Shown one piece after another: positions 36,990 to 46,526 of a stretch of 64,000 bases of DNA; position 1 is the first letter of the stretch; every line of letters begins with the position of its first letter. Source of the DNA: an uncultured Actinomycetes bacterium (GTDB taxonomy: Bacteria > Actinomycetota > Acidimicrobiia > Acidimicrobiales > RAAP-2). A program made the position numbers and the translations under genes. The DNA is taken from the NCBI GenBank assembly GCA_903830655.1, contig CAIKUQ010000048.1:1-64000 (forward strand). Direction: 5' to 3'. A model generated the notes under the pieces. That model made no database searches. It worked only from the letters and a program-made list of their open reading frames with translations, and was not told the origin of the DNA.

Positions 36990-37122
36990 GGACTTTAGAG
37001 CCTTTACCCGCTTGACGCAAGTGATGTCCGAGAGTTTTTAGGCTGGGGTATGTACCGAAGCGTAAAGCGCTCAATGGGCCAGTATTCATGGTGCTCCTTA
37101 GTTATCTATAATTACTAGTGAA

Positions 37123-37128
37123 ATTATA
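37123..37128 (-). promoter_or_regulatory. Candidate -10 of the sulfatase/ABC operon
   Basis: TATAAT on the minus strand, inside a strikingly AT-rich stretch (37098-37136), with TATACT overlapping. No convincing -35 is seen. The start would lie about 25-30 nt before ATG 37089 and its TAAGGAG. It lies just downstream of the MMPL terminator, where a promoter is expected. Confidence 0.45.
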
Positions 37129-37164
37129 GTATATAACACCGATCGGGCTCGGTGTTGAGAGAGC

Positions 37165-37202
37165 AAAACGCCCCCTTTCGGCTCGTAAACCGAAAGGGGG
37201 CG
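37165..37202 (-). terminator. Rho-independent terminator after the MMPL gene
   Basis: On the minus strand, CGCCCCCTTTCGG (37202-37190) pairs with CCGAAAGGGGGCG (37181-37169) around an 8-nt loop, followed by TTTTGC. The 13-bp stem with a T-run begins 13 bp after the MMPL stop and separates that gene from the ABC/sulfatase operon. Confidence 0.9.
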
Positions 37203-37214
37203 ATGCGCGAGGAC

Positions 37215-39347
37215 CTAAGCGGCGGAGTCGACCGCGACGTGGGGGACGACTTTATCGAGCCACTTCGGCATGAACCAATTGGCCTTTCCAATGAAGTGCA
37301 TGAGGGCCGGAACGAGAATGGTGCGGATGACGAAAGCGTCCAACAGTACCGCGCCACCGAGACCCACTCCGAATTCGTCGATTACACGCAGGCCCCCTAG
37401 GGCGAAGGAAACGAAGACTGAGATCATAATCAACGCGGCGGCGGTGATAATTCGTCCGGTGTTCGCCTGACCACGTTCGATGGCCTGCTCATTGTCACCG
37501 GTGTGTAGCCACTCCTCGTGCATTCGAGAAACGAGGAAGACCTGGTAGTCCATCGAAAGTCCAAAGAGCACCGCAATCATGATCACCGGCAAGAAGGGCT
37601 CCACTGGGCCAGTACCGGCGCCGAGCAACGATGCCCCCCAGCCCCATTGGAATACGGCCACGACGATACCGAAGGCCGCGGCGGCGGCGAGCAAGTTCAT
37701 GAAGGCCGCGACAATTGGGATGATGATTGAGCGGAAGGCCACCATTAGCAGCAGAGAACCGAGCAGGACAATGACGCCAATGAATCCAGGAATCTTGGAG
37801 CTCAAGGTCGACGAGAAGTCCTCATAAATTGCTGTCGCGCCAGTGACGTTGATCTGCGTATTTGACAGGTTGACTGCCGGAATGTACTTGGTGCGAATGG
37901 CATCAATTAGGTCCGTGGTTTTTGAGTCTTGGGGACTGGACTTGGCAACGACCGCAATGATCGCCACGGAACGGTCTTGGCTCATCTGAACGGGGCTTAC
38001 GGCCAAGACATCGGGCTGATTCTTCAAACTGGCGTCGAGCGACTGCATTGTCGTGAGGTCAGCGACGGTATTGATTTTGGCGACAACAGTGGTATCGCCA
38101 TTAAAGCCCGCGCCAAAGCCAGTACTCAGAAGGTCATAGGCGTGGCGGGTAGTGGAAGTAGCAGGGTCGGTGCCCTGGTCCGCATTTCCCAAGTGAAGTG
38201 AGAAATAGGGAACGGTGACCAGCGCCATAATAAGAATGGCCAAGAGGGACAGAATCCGTGGGCGCCGTGCCACCGTCTGGGCCCACTTGTGCCAACCTGG
38301 AGAATCAAACTCACTAGTGGCCGTTGAGATCTGAAGGGCCTTACGCTCACGACGGCTTAACACTCGCTGCTTTTGGAAAGCCAGCAAGGCGGGGAGCAGA
38401 GTAACGGCCGCAATCATGGTGATGAGAACGGTCAGTGAAGCCGACACCGCCACACCATTTAGAAAGCCCAACCGCAAGACAAACATACCCAGCAGCGCAA
38501 TCACTACCGTCGAACCGGCGAACATGACGGCGCGACCCGAGGTGTTCATCGCGGTCACGATGGCCTCTTCGTAGGAGGCACCCTTTTTTAGTTCTTGTCG
38601 CGTTCGTGTCACGATAAATAAGGCGTAGTCAATTCCCACACCCAAACCAATAAGCGACCCGAGGATTGGCGCAAAGTTGGCAATAGTAAGGCCGTGACTC
38701 AAGAGCACCGTTACCGCGGTGGCGATTCCAATAGCGAAAAGCGCGACACCAAGAGGCAGGAGAGCTGCGAAGAGCGATCCAAAGGCGAGTAACAAGATAA
38801 TCAGGGTCGCTAAAAGCCCATACTCGGAGCTCGACGAACCTGGTTGCCCCGCTGCTTGGGCGATGGCGTTGCCGCCGAAGTCGACAGTCAAGGTCTGACT
38901 TGCGACCTTGCTGGCGAGGTGCATCACTGGAGTGACATCGTGGGGCTTAAGTAAGAAACCACTCTTAGTGAAATAGATTGTGGCGTAAGCAATGGTGCCG
39001 TCGGCGCTGATTTGGTGAGTGCCCGGTGTGAAAGGCGAGACGACCTGGCCAATCAGGTGACTGTTACGCACGAGAGCCAAGTTCGCTTCAATAGCGGCTT
39101 GGTCTTGGGCGATGGTGGTGCCATGGGTGGCGTGGTACACGATGTGGTCAATATCGCCGCTGGTACTGGGAAATGCCTTAGAGAGCAAAGCAAGACCGCG
39201 GGTGGAGTCGCTACCGGGTAAGGAGAAGGAGTTGGAATAGGCGGCGCCAACTGACTGCGAGGCCATGTTCAAGCCAATGAACGCCACGACCCAAAGGGCC
39301 AAGACCAGCCAGCGACGGCGCACGGAGAAGCGAGCGAGAGATTTCAT
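37215..39347 (-). CDS. MMPL/RND-family membrane transporter
   Basis: Large exporter of the MmpL/HAE2 branch of RND proteins, usually for lipids or drugs. It has 710 residues and two similar halves, each with a first helix, a periplasmic domain and a five-helix bundle. The diagnostic transmembrane sequences are GLGVGIDYALFIVTRTRQEL in the first half and VLFGLSMDYQVFLVSRMHEE in the second. ATG 39347 (MKSLARFSVRRRWLVL) follows GGAG; the frame is open 12 codons upstream. It stands alone with its own terminator. The substrate cannot be read from the sequence. Confidence 0.93.
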   Translation of the reverse strand: MKSLARFSVRRRWLVLALWVVAFIGLNMASQSVGAAYSNSFSLPGSDSTRGLALLSKAFPSTSGDIDHIVYHATHGTTIAQDQAAIEANLALVRNSHLIGQVVSPFTPGTHQISADGTIAYATIYFTKSGFLLKPHDVTPVMHLASKVASQTLTVDFGGNAIAQAAGQPGSSSSEYGLLATLIILLLAFGSLFAALLPLGVALFAIGIATAVTVLLSHGLTIANFAPILGSLIGLGVGIDYALFIVTRTRQELKKGASYEEAIVTAMNTSGRAVMFAGSTVVIALLGMFVLRLGFLNGVAVSASLTVLITMIAAVTLLPALLAFQKQRVLSRRERKALQISTATSEFDSPGWHKWAQTVARRPRILSLLAILIMALVTVPYFSLHLGNADQGTDPATSTTRHAYDLLSTGFGAGFNGDTTVVAKINTVADLTTMQSLDASLKNQPDVLAVSPVQMSQDRSVAIIAVVAKSSPQDSKTTDLIDAIRTKYIPAVNLSNTQINVTGATAIYEDFSSTLSSKIPGFIGVIVLLGSLLLMVAFRSIIIPIVAAFMNLLAAAAAFGIVVAVFQWGWGASLLGAGTGPVEPFLPVIMIAVLFGLSMDYQVFLVSRMHEEWLHTGDNEQAIERGQANTGRIITAAALIMISVFVSFALGGLRVIDEFGVGLGGAVLLDAFVIRTILVPALMHFIGKANWFMPKWLDKVVPHVAVDSAA

Positions 39348-39368
39348 AGTGACTCCAGATAGGGGGTA

Positions 39369-39395
39369 GTGCCCGAAAGGCACGGTGACATTCTA
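39369..39395 (-). promoter_or_regulatory. Candidate MMPL promoter and leader hairpin
   Basis: On the minus strand TAGAAT (39395-39390) fits a -10 box, followed by the hairpin GTGCC-TTTCG-GGCAC (39383-39369) in the predicted short leader. No clear -35 is seen. The same interval separates MMPL from the divergent guaB3. Confidence 0.35.
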
Positions 39396-39491
39396 AAGGG
39401 CAATCTCATAGCCACGGCGGAAAACCAAGGGTTTGCACCCGATAGATTAGAAGGACAAACCCCCACTTCATGGTGGCCCGGAGAGGAAAAA

Positions 39492-40655
39492 ATGGCCGAA
39501 GTAGAGATCGGAATCTTCAAGTCAGCGCGTCAGGCTTACGGCTTTGACGACATTGCGATTGTGCCTTCGCGCAGAACCCGCGACCCGGAAGATGTTGATA
39601 TCTCTTGGCAAATTGACGCCTACAAGTTTGAACTCCCCGTCTTAGGTTCGGCAATGGATGGCGCAATCTCGCCGAAGACCGCAATTGAAATGGGTCGACT
39701 CGGCGGATTAGGTGTACTTAATCTCGAAGGCCTGTGGACTCGGTACGAAGATCCGACTCCGCTATTCGAAGAGATTATGGAACTTGACGATGACAGGGCG
39801 ACTTCACGTATGCAGCAGATGTATCTTGAACCCATCAAGCTCGAATTAGTGGGCGAGCGCATCCGTCAAATGAAAGCAGCGGGTATTCGCACCTCCGCGG
39901 CCGTGACCCCTGCGCGCACCGAGTGGATGGCCAAGACCATACTTGACGCGGGCCTAGACATTCTTGTTATCCAGGGCACCGTTGTTTCGGCTGAGCATGT
40001 TTCACAAACCACCGAACCTCTTAATTTGAAGAAGTTCATTCGCGACTTCGAACTCCCCGTCATCGTTGGTGGAACCGCGAGTTACCAAGCCGCACTACAC
40101 CTCATGCGTACTGGCGCTGCTGGCGTGTTGGTGGGTGTTGGGCCCGGAAATGCCTGTACCTCACGCGCGGTGCTGGGCATTGGTGTTCCTCAGGCCACCG
40201 CCATCGCTGACGTTGCTGGTGCACGTATGCGGCACCTTGATGAGACCGGTGTTTACGTCCACGTCATCGCCGATGGTGGCATGAGTAAGGGTGGCGATAT
40301 CGCCAAGGCGATTGCTTGTGGCGCTGACGCGGTGATGATCGGCTCACCCCTCACCAGTGCGGTCGAAGCACCCGCCCACGGTTTCCACTGGGGCATGGCT
40401 ACTTTTCACCCAACCCTCCCTCGCGGCACTCGTGTCCGCACCAAAATCCGTGGAACGCTCGAAGAGGTATTGGTTGGACCAGCGAACGAAAATGATGGTC
40501 GACTGAACCTCTTTGGCGCACTTCGTACTTCGATGGCCACCTGTGGCTATGAGACTCTCAAAGAGTTTCAGAAGGCCGAGATCATGTTGGCCCCTTCACT
40601 TCAAACTGAGGGCAAGCAATTGCAGCGCTCTCAGGGCGTGGGCATGGGCCATTGA
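39492..40655 (+). CDS. guaB3: GuaB3 family IMP dehydrogenase-related protein
   Basis: Actinobacterial IMPDH-related protein, 387 residues, with the TIM barrel but no CBS domains. The start region [20 protein letters not shown] and the barrel end [20 protein letters not shown] are typical. The catalytic-loop region reads [20 protein letters not shown], so a Cys (Cys222) aligns with the IMPDH nucleophile. The family's reaction is not settled to my knowledge, so I do not claim IMPDH activity. ATG 39492 follows GAGAGGA. The stop overlaps guaA by 4 bp, tying it to guanine nucleotide synthesis. Confidence 0.92.
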   Translation: MAEVEIGIFKSARQAYGFDDIAIVPSRRTRDPEDVDISWQIDAYKFELPVLGSAMDGAISPKTAIEMGRLGGLGVLNLEGLWTRYEDPTPLFEEIMELDDDRATSRMQQMYLEPIKLELVGERIRQMKAAGIRTSAAVTPARTEWMAKTILDAGLDILVIQGTVVSAEHVSQTTEPLNLKKFIRDFELPVIVGGTASYQAALHLMRTGAAGVLVGVGPGNACTSRAVLGIGVPQATAIADVAGARMRHLDETGVYVHVIADGGMSKGGDIAKAIACGADAVMIGSPLTSAVEAPAHGFHWGMATFHPTLPRGTRVRTKIRGTLEEVLVGPANENDGRLNLFGALRTSMATCGYETLKEFQKAEIMLAPSLQTEGKQLQRSQGVGMGH

Positions 40656-42193
40656 GCTCAAGCGTCTTAGTAGTTGATTTTGGTGCCCAGTACGCGCAAC
40701 TAATTGCTCGCCGTGTTCGCGAGGCGCACGTCTACTCCGAAATTGTTCCACCCACCATTACCGCCGCGCAGGTTCGCGACAAGAATCCGGGTGCCATCAT
40801 CTTGTCGGGTGGGCCCAAGTCGGTCTACGAAACCCCGGCACCTTCGCTAGACCCAGCGATTTATGAATTAGGAATTCCGATTCTCGGAATTTGCTACGGC
40901 GCTCAACTCATGGCCCAGCAACTCGGTGGCGAAGTCGCCAAGACTGGTGGCGCCGAGTACGGACGCACGGAAATGACCCGGACCGGTGACTCAGTTCTCT
41001 TTAACGGATGGGATAACGAAAAGAACTGCTGGATGAGCCACGGTGATGCCATCACCAAGGCCCCGAAGGGATTTCACGTCAGTGCGTCCACTCCCGGAGC
41101 GCCAATTGCGGTGATGGAGAACCCGGACCACAAACTCTTTGCAGTGCAGTTCCACCCCGAGGTAGCGCACTCAGAATTTGGGCAACAACTCATCGAGAAT
41201 TTTCTCCACCGGCAAGCGGAACTCAAGCCGGAGTGGACCAACGAATCGATTATTGACACGCAAGTTGCCCTGATCCGTAAGCAAGTTGGACAGGAGCGAG
41301 TTTTGTGCGCGTTGAGCGGGGGTGTCGACTCCGCCGTCGCGGCGGCGCTGGTTACGGCCGCCATCGGTACTCAATTGACCTGCGTATTCGTTGACACGGG
41401 TCTGATGCGACTCAATGAAGGCGAGCAAATTGAGGCCACGTTCACCAAACAATTTGGTGTCGAACTTATTCACGTCAAAGCCCAAGATCGTTTCTTTGCC
41501 GCGCTGTCTGGAGTATCCGAACCAGAAGCGAAGCGCAAAATTATCGGTGAACTCTTCATTCGCATCTTCGAAGAGGTCGCGCGTGAACTCACCGAACACG
41601 GGGATGGACCGCGATTCTTGGTTCAAGGAACTCTCTATCCCGACGTCATTGAATCTGGCGAGGGGCATGCGGCCAACATCAAGAGTCACCACAATGTCGG
41701 GGGACTACCCGATGATCTCTCCTTTGAGCTAATCGAGCCACTGCGGGCACTCTTTAAAGATGAGGTGCGTGCCGTTGGATCACAGCTGGGCCTGCCCGAC
41801 TCGATCATCTGGCGCCAACCATTCCCCGGTCCCGGACTCGGAGTTCGCATCATTGGAGAGGTCACTCCTGAAAGAGCGGAGATCTTGCGCAACGCCGATG
41901 CGGTTGTGGTGGATGAGATTAAGAAGGCTGGTTTATACCGTGAACTCTGGCAAAGCTTTGCCGTGTTACCAGCGGTGCGTACGGTGGGGGTCATGGGAGA
42001 CGGTCGCACATATGAGTATCCAATAGTCATTCGAGCGGTCACCAGTGATGACGCAATGACCGCTGACTGGGCGCGCCTGCCCTATGACCTCGTCGAGACG
42101 ATTGCGAACCGCTTGATTCGTGAAGTCGATGGCGTGAACCGAGTTGCGCTGGACGTCACCTCAAAGCCACCCGGCACGATTGAGTGGGAATGA
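40652..42193 (+). CDS. guaA: GMP synthase (glutamine-hydrolysing)
   Basis: Converts XMP to GMP. The N-terminal class I glutaminase has its Cys in [14 protein letters not shown] and the His-x-Glu in [15 protein letters not shown]. The ATP pyrophosphatase domain has the PP-loop [15 protein letters not shown], and the dimerisation domain ends KPPGTIEWE. The 513 residues match. The TTG start overlaps the guaB3 stop; the stop overlaps the pcrA start. Confidence 0.98.
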   Translation: MSSSVLVVDFGAQYAQLIARRVREAHVYSEIVPPTITAAQVRDKNPGAIILSGGPKSVYETPAPSLDPAIYELGIPILGICYGAQLMAQQLGGEVAKTGGAEYGRTEMTRTGDSVLFNGWDNEKNCWMSHGDAITKAPKGFHVSASTPGAPIAVMENPDHKLFAVQFHPEVAHSEFGQQLIENFLHRQAELKPEWTNESIIDTQVALIRKQVGQERVLCALSGGVDSAVAAALVTAAIGTQLTCVFVDTGLMRLNEGEQIEATFTKQFGVELIHVKAQDRFFAALSGVSEPEAKRKIIGELFIRIFEEVARELTEHGDGPRFLVQGTLYPDVIESGEGHAANIKSHHNVGGLPDDLSFELIEPLRALFKDEVRAVGSQLGLPDSIIWRQPFPGPGLGVRIIGEVTPERAEILRNADAVVVDEIKKAGLYRELWQSFAVLPAVRTVGVMGDGRTYEYPIVIRAVTSDDAMTADWARLPYDLVETIANRLIREVDGVNRVALDVTSKPPGTIEWE

Positions 42194-44466
42194 GCCCCGC
42201 TTCATCCTTTGACGACTCACTGTGGGAAAACGCACCGCAAGGGTCAAAACTCGAAAGTGATCCGCTCTCACTGCTCGATGGACTGACCGAACCCCAACGC
42301 CAATCGGTGATCCAGCGTGGTGGACCACTACTTGTAGTCGCGGGTGCGGGGTCTGGTAAGACCAGAGTCTTGACACGCCGTATTGCGCACCTCTTGGCCA
42401 CGGGTGACGCACGCCCACACGAAATCATGGCCATTACCTTTACCAATAAGGCCGCTGACGAAATGCGTCGTCGTGTCGTGGATCTAGTTGGACCCGAAGC
42501 AAACAAGATGTGGGTTTCAACATTCCACTCGGCATGCTTACGAATGTTGCGCTCGCACGCGGACGTCTTGGGTTACGAGCGGGGCTTCACTATCTATGAC
42601 GCGGGAGACGCCGAAACTGCCGTTGAGCGAATCATGAAAGAGATGAATATCGACACCAAGCGCATCTCCCCGCGCTCGGTAGCAGCGGCAATCTCGGCGG
42701 CGAAGAACGAAATGTTGACTCCAGATGCCTACGCCGCCGGTGGGTACGGTGATGACCCCCATCGCAAACGTAACGCCCAGATCTACGGTGAGTACCAAAA
42801 GCGACTCAAATTGTCTAATGCCATGGACTTTGATGACCTCTTGCTCAACGCCGTGGCCATGTTGCGCACCGATGAAGCTGTTCTGCACTCCTACCAAGAC
42901 CGCTTCAAGTACTTACTAGTTGACGAGTTCCAAGACACCAACGGCGTACAGAACGCACTCGTGATATTGCTCGCTGATCGCCACCGCAACCTGTGCGTGG
43001 TGGGGGATTCGGATCAGTCCATCTACCGCTTTCGTGCGGCGGACGTGCGAAACATTCTCGAATTTGAAGAACGGTTTCCTGACGCTGATGTTGTCATGCT
43101 CGAACAGAACTTTCGCTCGACCCAGACGATTCTTGATGCGGCGAATGCCGTTATCGCTAAGAACGCTTCACGTCACGCCAAGAATCTTTTTACCGATGGG
43201 CTGGAAGGTGACAAAATTCGCCTCTACCGTGCCGGTGACGAATATGACGAAGGTCGTTGGGTGGCGAGTGAAGTAAGAAGGCTTCGTAACGAACAGTCCC
43301 TGACGTGGGGTCAGATGGCAATTTTCTATCGAACCAATGCGCAAAGTCGTGTTCTCGAGGAAGAGATGTTGCGAGCCAATGTTCCCTACAAGGTGATCTC
43401 CGGCATGCGCTTTTATGACCGCAAGGAAATTAAAAACGCCCTGGCTTACGCGCGACTCATTGTTAATCCCCGAGACGAGGCTTCGGCGCGTCGAGTGATC
43501 AATGAACCTAAACGCGGTATTGGTGATGGGGCGCAAGCAAAGATTGGCGCCTACGCCGCGGAAAATGGGCTCTCCTTCGCCGAGGCGGTTTCTTGGGCCA
43601 AGGAAGCCGGCCTGACCGGCAAGGCTTTGACGGGGGCCCAAACCTTCGCACTCATGGTCGAAGATCTCCGCCACCTCGCGCAAGAGGCGAGTCCTCGAGA
43701 GATGATCGATCATATTGTTCGCCAATCGGGGATGGGTGATGCACTCCGGGCGGAGAATTCGGATGAAGCGACCTCTCGCCTTGAGAACCTCGGCGAACTA
43801 TCCTCCGCCGCGGCTCAGTATGAGACTTTGATGGACTTTGTTGAGCGCATGGCCCTCGTTGCCGAATCGGACCACTTAGATTCTGAGCTGGGTGCGGTGT
43901 CATTGATGACGATGCACGTAGCGAAGGGCTTGGAGTTCCCGGCGGTCATTATTACCGGTCTGGAAGAATCCATCTTTCCCCACCAGCGAGCACTCGCCGA
44001 TGATGCGGAGTTAGAAGAAGAACGCCGGCTTTGTTACGTGGGGATTACTCGCGCGATGGAAAACCTAGCCCTGACTCATGCCTGGAGTCGAACCCGATGG
44101 GGTCAACATATGGACGGAATCCCTAGTCGATTTCTCCAAGAGATTCCGGCTGAGTTAATTAATGACATCTCAGCGACTGCCCCCTTGCGCCGATCTACAT
44201 TCAGGGGGGAAGAGGGTTTCACCGGACGCGGTGGAGATTTCACATCCGGCCGCGCATTTGGAGCGGGAACCGCTCCGCCGGCACGCTCAACGGGTGCAGA
44301 AAAACTAGATCTCTCGATTGGTGAAGAGGTCGTGCACGATCGCTACGGTCGAGGGACAGTCGTTTCGGTCGATGGCCAGGGTGGGCACGCTCGAGCGACC
44401 GTAGATTTCATCGAACATGGCCGAAAGCAGTTGGTTTTAGCCATGACACCGTTGCGGCGCGCATAA
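42190..44466 (+). CDS. pcrA: ATP-dependent DNA helicase, UvrD/PcrA
   Basis: Superfamily 1A 3'-5' helicase in repair and replication. Motifs in order: Ia-flanked Walker [21 protein letters not shown] (about residue 50), [65 protein letters not shown] and [19 protein letters not shown]. The Tudor-like C-terminal domain is present ([20 protein letters not shown]). The protein has 758 residues. ATG 42190 overlaps the guaA stop as ATGA; GTG 42184 is also in frame. Confidence 0.97.
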   Translation: MSPASSFDDSLWENAPQGSKLESDPLSLLDGLTEPQRQSVIQRGGPLLVVAGAGSGKTRVLTRRIAHLLATGDARPHEIMAITFTNKAADEMRRRVVDLVGPEANKMWVSTFHSACLRMLRSHADVLGYERGFTIYDAGDAETAVERIMKEMNIDTKRISPRSVAAAISAAKNEMLTPDAYAAGGYGDDPHRKRNAQIYGEYQKRLKLSNAMDFDDLLLNAVAMLRTDEAVLHSYQDRFKYLLVDEFQDTNGVQNALVILLADRHRNLCVVGDSDQSIYRFRAADVRNILEFEERFPDADVVMLEQNFRSTQTILDAANAVIAKNASRHAKNLFTDGLEGDKIRLYRAGDEYDEGRWVASEVRRLRNEQSLTWGQMAIFYRTNAQSRVLEEEMLRANVPYKVISGMRFYDRKEIKNALAYARLIVNPRDEASARRVINEPKRGIGDGAQAKIGAYAAENGLSFAEAVSWAKEAGLTGKALTGAQTFALMVEDLRHLAQEASPREMIDHIVRQSGMGDALRAENSDEATSRLENLGELSSAAAQYETLMDFVERMALVAESDHLDSELGAVSLMTMHVAKGLEFPAVIITGLEESIFPHQRALADDAELEEERRLCYVGITRAMENLALTHAWSRTRWGQHMDGIPSRFLQEIPAELINDISATAPLRRSTFRGEEGFTGRGGDFTSGRAFGAGTAPPARSTGAEKLDLSIGEEVVHDRYGRGTVVSVDGQGGHARATVDFIEHGRKQLVLAMTPLRRA

Positions 44467-44541
44467 GAATTTTCTTAACTCAGCCAATTCACTGAAAGTT
44501 CGGCGTTTTCCAGATTATTTGAAGTGGCAGAATAGATATTC

Positions 44542-45753
44542 ATGGAATCGCGCCGCCCTGTTTATCGACCGCCCGCCCCGCCGCCGGCGCGTCGTCATCG
44601 CCGCAGGGTCTACATACGCCGCCGCATCCTGGTTGGACTGGTGCTGGGATTTTTTGTCTTTCTCTTGTACTTAGGTGTCTCTCTCGGATTCGCCCTCACA
44701 AACCAGGGGCTCGGCGCCTCCTACAGTGCGCGTGCGGCTGAGTGGGGACGCACTAATGGCCTGGGCTGGGCCGTCACTTGGGTGGAGACCGAGTGGTACA
44801 AGCTAAACCCCGCCCCGAAGGGTGGTAAGCCACAGTCCAACGCATTCAAAACCAACCCCGACCGCATCAAGATCCCCAAGGGTGTCGTACACACACCTTG
44901 GCCTAAGCGCGTGGTCTCTCCCGCGGGCACCTGGCTACCGGGCGAGGGTGTTTGGCACCCCGTCGGGCGAGTGACCACTAGAGGTGTTCCGGCAGTCTTT
45001 GTTACTCACGTGCGAGTCGACAAGATTCACACCAGTCAAGTTGCGGGTATTGCGTGGATGGATTCCACCTTGCTCCGGGCACAGCTGTATTCGGGCTCAT
45101 TCATCCCCGGGCCACTTCCCGGCGGCAAGAAGTTTCAATATTCAGCGCCGATCTCTCCTGCAGATTCCAAGACCATGGTCGCCGCCTTTAACGCCGGGTT
45201 CCGAATTCAAGACGGCAATGGCGGCTACTTCACACAGGGCATCACTGTAAAGCCCTTACGCAAGGGAGCCGCGTCAATTGTTGTTTACAGAAACGGCGTG
45301 ATGACCGTGGGAATGTGGGGACGTGACGTGTACATGACGAACCAAGTCGTCTCCGTTCGTCAAAACCTAGATCTGATTGTTGATCATTCGAAGGCCGTTG
45401 CGGGTCTGGATGCAGCCAACTCACTGAAGTGGGGCAAGGTGCTCGGGGGGTCTTACAACGTGTGGCGGTCAGGAATTGGTGTCACCAGCACCGGAGCCTA
45501 CGTCTACGTCGGTGGTCCCGCTCTTTCAATCACCTCACTCGCCAATCTCTTAGTACTGGCAGGTGCCGTACGGGGCATGGAGCTTGATATCAACACCGAC
45601 TGGGTTCAGTACGCCTACTACCAGGGCGCCGCGGGTAAGGCTATTAATGGAGGCAATGGCACGAACCTATTGACCCAAATGTCGTACTCGCCGTCGCGAT
45701 TCTTTTCGACGTGGATGAACCGAGACTTCTACGTAATGCAGCTCGTTAAGTAG
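44542..45753 (+). CDS. Membrane-anchored phosphodiester glycosidase family protein
   Basis: Contains a NAGPA-type domain (phosphodiester glycosidase; the mammalian member uncovers mannose-6-phosphate). The 403 residues start with an Arg/Pro-rich cytoplasmic segment, one transmembrane helix (about 34-55, ILVGLVLGFFVFLLYLGVSL) and an extracytoplasmic domain with AAFNAGFRIQDGNGGYFTQG, GVTSTGAYVYVGGPALS and GMELDINTDWVQYAYYQG. No Shine-Dalgarno sequence precedes the ATG. It is convergent with dprE2 (no gap). A role in cell-envelope glycan turnover is inference from the domain, location and neighbours. Confidence 0.85.
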   Translation: MESRRPVYRPPAPPPARRHRRRVYIRRRILVGLVLGFFVFLLYLGVSLGFALTNQGLGASYSARAAEWGRTNGLGWAVTWVETEWYKLNPAPKGGKPQSNAFKTNPDRIKIPKGVVHTPWPKRVVSPAGTWLPGEGVWHPVGRVTTRGVPAVFVTHVRVDKIHTSQVAGIAWMDSTLLRAQLYSGSFIPGPLPGGKKFQYSAPISPADSKTMVAAFNAGFRIQDGNGGYFTQGITVKPLRKGAASIVVYRNGVMTVGMWGRDVYMTNQVVSVRQNLDLIVDHSKAVAGLDAANSLKWGKVLGGSYNVWRSGIGVTSTGAYVYVGGPALSITSLANLLVLAGAVRGMELDINTDWVQYAYYQGAAGKAINGGNGTNLLTQMSYSPSRFFSTWMNRDFYVMQLVK

Positions 45754-46524
45754 TTACGTGCGATCCATTACGGCGCGCCACAGGCTGTTGGGCAGGTGGC
45801 GCAAGATAAAGAAGACGTAACGAAGAATTGGTGGGGACCAGATGATGGTCGAATCGTTGGCAATGCCACGCATGACGTAATCGGCAACCTCGTTAGGACC
45901 GGTTGTAAAGGGCGCTTCTTTTAGTCCAGCGATCATTTTGGTCCGGACGTAGCCGGGACGGAGAATCTGCATTTTGACGCCGGTGCCTTCGAGCCCTTGG
46001 CTAAATCCAAAGGCGAAGCGGTCCAGTCCAGCTTTAGCGGCACCGTAGTTATACATCGTGCGGCGTACTCGAACCGAGGCCACTGAGCTAATGACCAAGA
46101 TGCGCCCATGTCCTTGGGCCACCATCAATTTACGAAGTTGCGCTAATGCGGTGACGGGCCAGGCGTAATTAACCGCGGCCATTCGCCACGTTGCTTCAGG
46201 ATCGTTTTCATCCTCTTCTTGCTTACCCAATAGCCCAACCGCAATGATGACCAAGTCAACGGGTTCACCGGCTGCGGCGAAGGCCTCGTCGATGGTCTTG
46301 GCGGCGTTTTCGGGTTGTTCCGCGTCGAACAGGACGGTCGATACCGTGGTAGCTCCGTAGTCTTTTGCTTCGTCGCCCGCTGCATCCAAGGCCTTCTGAC
46401 TTCGCCCTGCGAGCACGACGTTTGAGGTTCGTGCAGCGCACAACTTGCGAGTGATAGCACGAGCGATGTCGGAACTTCCACCAAGTACAACGACGTTCTG
46501 GGGTTGGCCGAATGCGTTTTCCAT
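45754..46524 (-). CDS. dprE2: Decaprenylphosphoryl-2-keto-ribose reductase (DprE2-like SDR)
   Basis: Short-chain dehydrogenase that, with DprE1, epimerises decaprenyl-phosphoryl-ribose to the arabinose form. The NAD(P) site is VVLGGSSDIARAITRKL, the catalytic Tyr-x3-Lys is YNYGAAKAGL, and Ser is in LVISSVASVRV. The 256 residues match. Its Shine-Dalgarno sequence (TAGGAGAAT) lies in the last codons of dprE1, 2 bp upstream. The C-terminal helix PPILRYVFFILRHLPN may touch the membrane, as in the mycobacterial enzyme. Confidence 0.9.
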   Translation of the reverse strand: MENAFGQPQNVVVLGGSSDIARAITRKLCAARTSNVVLAGRSQKALDAAGDEAKDYGATTVSTVLFDAEQPENAAKTIDEAFAAAGEPVDLVIIAVGLLGKQEEDENDPEATWRMAAVNYAWPVTALAQLRKLMVAQGHGRILVISSVASVRVRRTMYNYGAAKAGLDRFAFGFSQGLEGTGVKMQILRPGYVRTKMIAGLKEAPFTTGPNEVADYVMRGIANDSTIIWSPPILRYVFFILRHLPNSLWRAVMDRT

Positions 46525-46526
46525 AA

